IMG/VR virus record: IMGVR_UViG_3300037502_002391
Coordinates: 18,256-82,255 of that record
DNA from: a virus
Direction: 5' to 3' (one strand)
DNA: 64,000 bases
Shown: one piece after another, positions 61,856 to 64,000 of the stretch
How positions within the stretch are numbered: the stretch's first letter is position 1
How the letters are laid out: the number at the start of each line of letters is the position of its first letter
Notes under the pieces: generated by a model
The model's database searches: none
Seen by the model: the letters and a program-made list of their open reading frames with translations, nothing else
Told to the model about the DNA's origin: nothing
Translations under genes and position numbers: made by a program

Positions 61856-63481
61856 CTATGCCTCGCAACTAACACATTCATTTATATTTCTTGCAAATGA
61901 TTGTGCTGAACTTTGACTAAACTGATAATACAAAGTTTTAACTCCCTCCTCATGTGCATACAAATATAATTGATTTATATCTTTTGCTGGAACTGATGGA
62001 TGAATCATCAAGTTAAGTGATTGTGATTGGTCAATATATTTCTGCCTCTGTGCTGCTTGTAATATAAGTTCTTTTGGTGATATTTCAATGAATGATTTAA
62101 AAACCTCTTTGGTTGGGAAATCCAAGTGCTGCACTGAACCATCCTTCTTCAAAATGCTCTCCCATATTTCTGGTGTGTTCAATCCATATTTTTGCAATTC
62201 ACCTTCCAAATAAGGATTCTTATAAATTGTTTTTGATTTTGCTAAATCCTTTATAAAATAATTTGATTTTATTGGTTCAATACCCATACTAACTTGACCA
62301 TGAATAAATGAACTTGATTTAGTTGGGGCTATTGCTATTAAGGTGGTGTTTGCATAACCCTCTCTCAATGATTTATATCCTTTTTCCTCAAACAAATATC
62401 TTGATGTTGCATCTGATTTTTCCTTTATTACTTTGAAAATCTGATTATTCAATTGTTTTGCCATCAATGATTCAAATGGGATTAATTTTGATTGAAATAG
62501 TGAATGATAACCTAATACCCCCAATCCAATTGCACGGTGTTGTGATGCAAATCTATTAGCCCTCTTCATCCCTGCCATTTTTCCAGATTTAAGAATGAAT
62601 TCATCCATAACTGCATTCAAAAACATAACATAAATTTCAATTGCATCACTATCTTTAATCTCATCCCAATGAACTAAATTCAATGAACCCAAGCAACAAA
62701 CAAAAGAATTAAATGAATCTGTTGGCAATTGAATTTCAGAACAAAGGTTACTTGCTGTTATCTCCAAACCCAATTCTTTATAGGGTGAATTGTTATTTGA
62801 ATTATCCTTGAACATAATATATGGAAAGCCAAACTCATTACGTCTTTGAATTATCTTTGCCCATATCTTTCTCTTGGTTGGGTCTCCCCCCTTCATATCA
62901 TTAATCCAATTATCTGTAACTGTAATTCCATATTGTAAATTCTGGATAGGATTGCCTTCTGTTCCAATATCTAAGAACTCCATAATGTCATCATGTTCAA
63001 CTGGTAGCCAGACTGCACATGCACCCCTTCTTGCTTCTGATTGCTTACAAACATCAACTACTGTGTCATAAACCCTTGCATAATGAACTGGACCATCTGC
63101 TGTCCCCCCTGTTGATATCTTGCTACCCCTAGCTCTAATATTGCCCAAATATGCACTTGTTCCACCACCATATTTTGACATCATACCAATCTCTCTTCCA
63201 GCATTTAGAATACTATCTAATGTGTCATCAATATTTGATCCATAACAACTAATAGGCAATCCTTTCTCCTTACCAAAATTAATCCATACAGGTGTTGATA
63301 GACTATAGAAACCTCTTGCCATATAATCCTCAAACTTAATAGCAAATCCATCAATTTTTAAATATTCTTCTGCTTTATTTGCAATATCTTTAATCCTTTG
63401 CTCGGGGGTTTCACTAATATACCCCCTTGATAAGAAAAGCCTACTCTCATCATTTAGCCAATAATATTTTTCTTTATTCAT
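61856..63481 (-). CDS. nrdA: Ribonucleotide reductase, class I large subunit
   Basis: It reduces ribonucleotides to deoxyribonucleotides for phage DNA synthesis. Visible residues are STPVWINFGKEKGLPISCYG (active-site Cys), ASNLCSEIQLP (the Asn-Cys-Glu radical triad), CCLGSLNLVHW (second active-site Cys), ANTTLIAIAPT, LYYQFSQS (the Tyr pair of the radical path) and a C-terminal CVSCEA redox pair. At 541 residues it is compact: the N-terminal ATP-cone is absent, so allosteric activity control by ATP/dATP is probably lost. It follows nrdB after 12 bases. Confidence 0.95.
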   Translation of the reverse strand: MNKEKYYWLNDESRLFLSRGYISETPEQRIKDIANKAEEYLKIDGFAIKFEDYMARGFYSLSTPVWINFGKEKGLPISCYGSNIDDTLDSILNAGREIGMMSKYGGGTSAYLGNIRARGSKISTGGTADGPVHYARVYDTVVDVCKQSEARRGACAVWLPVEHDDIMEFLDIGTEGNPIQNLQYGITVTDNWINDMKGGDPTKRKIWAKIIQRRNEFGFPYIMFKDNSNNNSPYKELGLEITASNLCSEIQLPTDSFNSFVCCLGSLNLVHWDEIKDSDAIEIYVMFLNAVMDEFILKSGKMAGMKRANRFASQHRAIGLGVLGYHSLFQSKLIPFESLMAKQLNNQIFKVIKEKSDATSRYLFEEKGYKSLREGYANTTLIAIAPTKSSSFIHGQVSMGIEPIKSNYFIKDLAKSKTIYKNPYLEGELQKYGLNTPEIWESILKKDGSVQHLDFPTKEVFKSFIEISPKELILQAAQRQKYIDQSQSLNLMIHPSVPAKDINQLYLYAHEEGVKTLYYQFSQSSAQSFARNINECVSCEA

Positions 63482-63493
63482 TATTTTTATTTT

Positions 63494-64000
63494 TTAAAAT
63501 AAGTCATCCTCTGTTATGCTCTTGCTCTTTTTATTATAATCAATCTGTTTCTTATAAAAGAAATCCCCCTCCTTTGTTGATAAAATCTCCACATCAAACC
63601 ATAATGTTTTTTCAATTTCAGTAAAATCAACCTCAAATACTGGCTTCATTCCAATTCTATTTAATGAATTATTAAATCTATTCTGAATGAAATGTTTAAT
63701 TGTATCTTTTGATAAGAAACTTAATTCACCATTCTCAAATATCCAATCCAATATTCCACATTCAGCGGCATATGCTTTATGACAAGCTGATACAATCAAT
63801 GCTTCAAATTCTTCATCAAACCATTCTGGATTTTCTTCCTTAATTATATTGATAAGTTCTGATCCAAAATTGCCATGTATTTCTTCCTCCTTTGAGGTAG
63901 CCTCAACAACATTTGAAATACCCTTGAATAGATTTTTCTCTTTGTTAAAAGACATCATAATCAAGAACTGGCTAAACAAACTCACATGTTCAATAAACAA
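63494..64000 (-). CDS. nrdB: Ribonucleotide reductase, class I small subunit (C-terminal part)
   Basis: The visible 168 residues are the C-terminal half of the di-iron radical subunit; the start lies beyond the window. Metal ligands can be placed in the FIEHVSLFSQF helix (a Glu) and in EEEIHGNFG (Glu and His). The C-terminal ITEDDLF tail is the part that usually docks into NrdA. With nrdA next to it, the two form the class I enzyme operon. The radical-bearing Tyr would be upstream, outside the window. Confidence 0.9.
   Translation of the reverse strand: MFIEHVSLFSQFLIMMSFNKEKNLFKGISNVVEATSKEEEIHGNFGSELINIIKEENPEWFDEEFEALIVSACHKAYAAECGILDWIFENGELSFLSKDTIKHFIQNRFNNSLNRIGMKPVFEVDFTEIEKTLWFDVEILSTKEGDFFYKKQIDYNKKSKSITEDDLF

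Noticed and set aside
1-64000. tRNA genes, insertion sequences and integrase/attachment sites
   Set aside because: None could be recognised by reading; there are no gene-free stretches over about 120 bases in which a tRNA cluster could hide, and no transposase or integrase motif was seen.

Overview
The window looks like part of the genome of a large contractile-tailed (T4-like) bacteriophage of a Bacteroidetes host, most likely a flavobacterium-like one. Phage markers are a gp25-like and a gp6-like baseplate protein, a gp46/gp47-type recombination nuclease pair, a RuvC-like resolvase, a primase, a phage sigma factor, an endolysin, and class I ribonucleotide reductase genes. Host markers are strong AT richness, SprB-type repeats and FISUMP domains in the fibres, carboxypeptidase-regulatory-like folds, two copies of the Bacteroidetes promoter (TTTG-N18/20-TATCTTTGC), and no clear Shine-Dalgarno signals. 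No capsid, terminase, sheath, tube or tape-measure gene is in the window. I saw no tRNA, CRISPR array or insertion sequence.

Layout, in the direction of transcription (mostly minus strand, right to left). 64000-61856: nrdB (cut by the window edge) and nrdA, closed by a bidirectional terminator shared with a small plus-strand gene (61518-61778). 61434-45329: baseplate block (gp25-like, gp6-like, a 1697-residue protein with membrane segments, then smaller baseplate or tail proteins). 45325-34347: fibre and adhesin block, with SprB repeats, two giant Thr/Pro/Asn repeat proteins with glycine-rich C-terminal regions, and cyanophage-type small structural proteins. 34336-31023: three 2-oxoglutarate/Fe(II) oxygenase-like genes and a sulfotransferase. 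30990-28089: three tandem six-repeat propeller-like fibre paralogues. 28050-27169 (minus) and 21065-27176 (plus): glycosyltransferase and methyltransferase island, including a protein with the four-Cys signature of TibC/Aah autotransporter heptosyltransferases. 20953-14945: second fibre block. 14942-6289: recombination, replication and transcription genes. 6269-3251: membrane and lysis genes. 3251-1: small structural-type or accessory genes.

Working model. The fibre proteins are extremely rich in Thr, Ser and Pro. Beside them lie a TibC-like glycosyltransferase, other glycosyl- and methyltransferases, 2OG oxygenases related to prolyl hydroxylases, and a sulfotransferase. I infer that this phage may encode its own pathway to hydroxylate, glycosylate, methylate and/or sulfate its adhesins, giving mucin- or extensin-like fibres. 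Remodelling of host surface glycans is the main alternative.

Regulation. An exact TATTTATA octamer lies 10-19 bases before the ATG of eight transcription units, mostly structural and on both strands, with two more exact copies 36-39 bases before the ATG. It is a candidate late promoter element, perhaps read by the phage sigma factor. Two host-type promoters precede replication-side genes. Several perfect inverted repeats mark gene junctions or lie inside coding sequence.
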